Positions 62,901 to 64,000 of a stretch of DNA of 64,000 nucleotides are shown one piece after another. The number at the start of each line of letters is the position of its first letter. The first letter of the stretch is position 1. The stretch is from Acanthaster planci (lineage: Eukaryota; Echinodermata; Asteroidea; Valvatida; Acanthasteridae). The position numbers and the translations under genes were made by a program. A model generated the notes under the pieces. The model worked only from the letters and a program-made list of their open reading frames with translations, did no database searches and was not told the origin of the DNA. The stretch is from assembly GCF_001949145.1 (NCBI RefSeq), contig NW_019091388.1, positions 1,290,335 to 1,354,334 on the forward strand. Direction: 5' to 3'.

Positions 62901-64000
62901 GCTCGCCAGTCACCCGACAGGTCACCTCGAACGTCCCCGTGTTATTGAAGGTAAATTCACTTCGACTCACTTGGACGGTTGGTAAAGCTGCGAAAAACGG
63001 TGTAATTATGAAGAGAACCATTAACAGATGAAAGTTTTCACAAAAGAAACATTTACCAACATATTCAATCACAAGGAAACAATGGTGTCCAACTGTTCTA
63101 ATTAGCAGACCCGGAGAAGGATTTTAGTTTCACCCAGAGAATACGCTCATTACATTTTCAATGGCCTTATAACACTGGTTGCGGGCACTCGAACTACAGC
63201 ACCACCCGATCCGACTACCTGCTACTTACAGCTTGCACACCAAATACGCCATGCTATAAGCAGGTTGGTATCATACGATCGTAGGACTACGTTCGCCACA
63301 CTTGTAAGCATGACATGAAAAGCGCCCCTACTTGACATACAACACAGAGCCACTGCTGCGGTGCACAAGCTAAAACCGGTCCAGCTTACAACTGTGGCGC
63401 ACGTAGTCCATGCTACGGTCCTATGATACTGACCTACCCAGAGCATGGCGTATTAAGGTGTGCGACCGTACTTATAGGTAGCGGTGGGTAGTCGGATCGG
63501 GTGCACCACAAACACACAGGAATCACCACAAGGAACCATGCACTTTAGCAATATGGCTCTGTGGTGTTATCATCTTGGAAAGCGTTCTAAGTTTCCAGTG
63601 TCCTCTAAAACATAATGGCATTAACTCTTTACATTCGAGAAAAGTGTACTTAGTGTTCTTCTGACAGATCTTACATTTAGGCATGGGTGATTTTTTTTCG
63701 ACAGCAATATAAAAATGTCTTCGACGATGTCTATACCAAATGACTACAATATCCAAAAGCATATGCGTAAAAATCGTATTTGTGTAGTTGGCTTGAAATG
63801 AATTTTCCTAGATAGTGAAACCTGTGGGACCAGCTTAATTCATCACACTTTGCCGAAGAGATGAGCAAGTTCCCAATACTCACTACATGTTCCCTCTGGT
63901 ATGTCCATGGTTCTCAAGCTAATTGGATCTCTCTTTGTGTTCTCAAAGCAGGTTGATTCCCCTATGTCAAACGAGGTCTGACCAGCAACAGGCCTGGGAA
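50736..64000 (-). CDS. NTRK: Trk-family neurotrophin receptor tyrosine kinase, C-terminal 10 exons
   Basis: Single-pass receptor tyrosine kinase; family members bind neurotrophins through their Ig domains and signal via Shc/FRS2, Ras-MAPK, PI3K and PLC-gamma. Exons in transcript order: 64000(partial)-63884, 62987-62703, 62005-61685, 57657-57542, 55288-55069, 54121-53991, 53585-53410, 52603-52363, 51696-51538, 50936-50736. All phases agree, giving 654 residues here. Domains in order: end of LRR C-cap, two Ig domains, a linker, one transmembrane helix, a juxtamembrane NPNY, and a kinase with [25 protein letters not shown] and activation loop YSTDYYR. The tail ends NPPFVDMTG plus five residues. 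The N-terminus (signal peptide, LRRs) lies beyond the window. Kinase and Ig features identify Trk rather than ROR, MuSK or DDR. Which vertebrate NTRK it equals cannot be said; a pre-duplication gene is likely. Confidence 0.96.
51538..51696 (-). CDS. NTRK: Trk exon: kinase C-lobe (MPPES)
   Basis: [40 protein letters not shown] and [13 protein letters not shown]. These are almost identical to vertebrate Trk. The acceptor is cctgtag|gtt and the donor gag|gtgaga, both phase 0. Confidence 0.98.
51757..51812 (+). repeat. tRNA-like SINE relic
   Basis: An A-box-like TGGATTAAGTGG (51762-51773) and a B-box-like GGCTCGAATCCC (51795-51806) sit at tRNA spacing in a Trk intron, with GGGTGG and CCACCC able to pair at the ends. 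The arms do not form a full cloverleaf, so this is not called a tRNA gene. Confidence 0.4.
51979..52016. promoter_or_regulatory. Paired palindromic NRF1-like sites
   Basis: TTGCGCATGCG (51979-51989) and CGCATGCGCAA (52006-52016) are exact inverted copies 16 bp apart, each matching the GCGCATGCGC core bound by NRF1. They lie in a Trk intron; any regulatory role is inferred. Confidence 0.35.
52363..52603 (-). CDS. NTRK: Trk exon: catalytic and activation loops
   Basis: [55 protein letters not shown] and [21 protein letters not shown] and DFG are intact, and all three Trk autophosphorylation tyrosines (YxxxYY) are present. The acceptor is gatcag|g and the donor agg|gtaggc. Confidence 0.98.
53410..53585 (-). 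CDS. NTRK: Trk exon: kinase N-lobe, helix C to hinge
   Basis: [36 protein letters not shown] and [17 protein letters not shown]. The first glutamate of REAELL is the helix-C glutamate that pairs with the lysine. The acceptor is tcacccag|acc and the donor ctgag|gtgggt. Confidence 0.97.
53991..54121 (-). CDS. NTRK: Trk exon: kinase glycine loop and catalytic lysine
   Basis: [20 protein letters not shown], then [16 protein letters not shown] and TMVAIK. It contains the GEGAFG nucleotide loop and the VAIK lysine. The acceptor is tttttttcag|ct and the donor aag|gtaagc. Confidence 0.97.
55069..55288 (-). CDS. NTRK: Trk exon: transmembrane helix and NPxY docking site
   Basis: [20 protein letters not shown] is a clear membrane segment, followed by the stop-transfer RYRKRQ. 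The cytoplasmic juxtamembrane part carries [12 protein letters not shown], the equivalent of the NPQY Shc/FRS2 site. The acceptor is ttcttgcag|aaa and the donor acgg|gtaagc. Confidence 0.95.
55289..57541 (-). other. Trk intron between linker and transmembrane exons (2.3 kb)
   Basis: Non-coding. Contains the long palindrome at 56264-56447, whose two mirrored frames look like paired proteins but are products of the inverted repeat. No other feature recognised. Confidence 0.75.
56264..56447. repeat. Long palindrome / foldback MITE
   Basis: Arms of roughly 80 bp. AATTCACAATAGTGCGC and GAGTTTGCAACGCGTTGACC on the left are mirrored by GGTCAACACGTTGCAAACTC and GCGCACTATTGTGAAT on the right. The loop is about 20 bp, between GTCGACC and GGTCGAC. 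It lies in a Trk intron and carries no gene. Confidence 0.9.
57542..57657 (-). CDS. NTRK: Trk exon: extracellular juxtamembrane linker
   Basis: 38 codons: [26 protein letters not shown] and [11 protein letters not shown], a Pro/Ser/Thr-rich stalk before the membrane. The acceptor ccacaag|tg is weak but fits the phase of both neighbours. The donor is aca|gtaagt. The sequence itself is not conserved. Confidence 0.85.
57658..61684 (-). other. Trk intron between Ig2 and linker exons (4.0 kb)
   Basis: The longest Trk intron in the window, at the position where vertebrate Trks have variable juxtamembrane exons. I find no second exon with fitting phase and splice sites. It contains the foldback at 58604-58785; the rest is unassigned. 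Confidence 0.7.
58604..58785. repeat. Foldback MITE in Trk intron
   Basis: GACCTGCCAGCCTGGCC, then CCTTC and GGCATTACCACACA on the left, are mirrored by TGTGTGGTAATGCC, GAAGG and GGCAGGT on the right. The arms are about 65 bp with a loop of about 45 bp, and the core arms are nearly identical. Confidence 0.85.
61685..62005 (-). CDS. NTRK: Trk exon: Ig-like domain 2 (ligand-binding)
   Basis: [47 protein letters not shown] and [12 protein letters not shown]. This aligns segment by segment with the Trk Ig2 domain (IPFSVDGQPAPSLRWLFNG and THVNNGNYTL), which binds neurotrophin in vertebrates. The acceptor is tttttgcag|cc and the donor ccag|gtatgt. Confidence 0.96.
62006..62702 (-). other. Trk intron between Ig1 and Ig2 exons (0.7 kb)
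   Basis: Non-coding. A weak imperfect palindrome surrounds GTTTAACTGGTTCAAC at about 62540. Nothing else recognised. Confidence 0.6.
62703..62987 (-). CDS. NTRK: Trk exon: Ig-like domain 1
   Basis: [32 protein letters not shown] and [15 protein letters not shown]. The two cysteines and the NERG loop fit an I-set/C2 Ig fold. The acceptor is tttcgcag|ct and the donor caaa|gtaaga. Confidence 0.94.
62988..63883 (-). other. Trk intron between LRR cap and Ig1 exons (0.9 kb)
   Basis: Non-coding. About a third of it is the foldback element at 63199-63507. Confidence 0.75.
63199..63507. repeat. Large foldback MITE in Trk intron
   Basis: A 309-bp inverted repeat. The left arm, with CACCCGATCCGACTACC, GCACACC, ATACGCCATGCT, GTATCATA and CGCCACA, is mirrored in order on the right as TGTGGCG, TATGATAC, AGCATGGCGTAT, GGTGTGC and GGTAGTCGGATCGGGTG. 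The arms are about 115 bp around a loop of about 80 bp. Confidence 0.9.
63884..64000 (-). CDS. NTRK: Trk exon: end of LRR C-terminal cap (partial)
   Basis: 38 codons visible: [15 protein letters not shown] ... MDIPEGTC. The spacing of the two cysteines matches the second half of the Trk LRR C-cap just before Ig domain 1. The donor is gta|gtgagt, leaving one base. The exon continues past the window edge. Confidence 0.88.

Overview
This is a eukaryotic genomic window: GC-richer exons sit in AT-rich introns with GT-AG boundaries, there are no operons, one 767-bp assembly gap (7495-8261), and many short palindromic transposons. The protein content and the single-copy-looking Trk receptor suggest an invertebrate deuterostome, most likely an amphioxus (Branchiostoma). 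A hemichordate or echinoderm cannot be excluded from sequence alone.

Two genes are present. On the + strand, 22 coding exons from 3412 to 34082 encode a cytosolic carboxypeptidase of the CCP1/Nna1 type (AGTPBP1), a tubulin deglutamylase of about 1308 residues. It has an N-terminal helical-repeat region, an acidic/serine-rich linker, the CCP N-domain, the M14 zinc carboxypeptidase domain and an acidic tail. Every exon junction stays in phase except for one missing base in exon 17. That base falls exactly at the zinc-binding HPGE motif, so the gene as assembled is frameshifted there.

On the - strand, 10 exons from the right edge down to 50736 encode the C-terminal 654 residues of a Trk-family neurotrophin receptor tyrosine kinase: the end of the leucine-rich-repeat C-cap, two Ig domains, a juxtamembrane linker, a transmembrane helix, an NPxY docking site, a complete kinase and a short tail. 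The signal peptide and leucine-rich repeats lie beyond 64000.

The genes are convergent, separated by 16.7 kb with no recognisable gene. From memory, human NTRK2 and AGTPBP1 are neighbours facing each other on 9q21, and NTRK3 and AGBL1 (an AGTPBP1 relative) face each other on 15q25. The window therefore looks like the unduplicated ancestral state of a chordate linkage. This is the most interesting large-scale observation.

Introns and the intergenic stretch carry foldback/MITE-like inverted repeats at 3805-4043, 21242-21430, 34803-34926, 43059-43346 (with an 8-bp hAT-type duplication), 43869-44742, 56264-56447, 58604-58785 and 63199-63507. There are also SINE-like and tandem repeats. I saw no CRISPR array, rRNA, functional tRNA or reverse-transcriptase gene.
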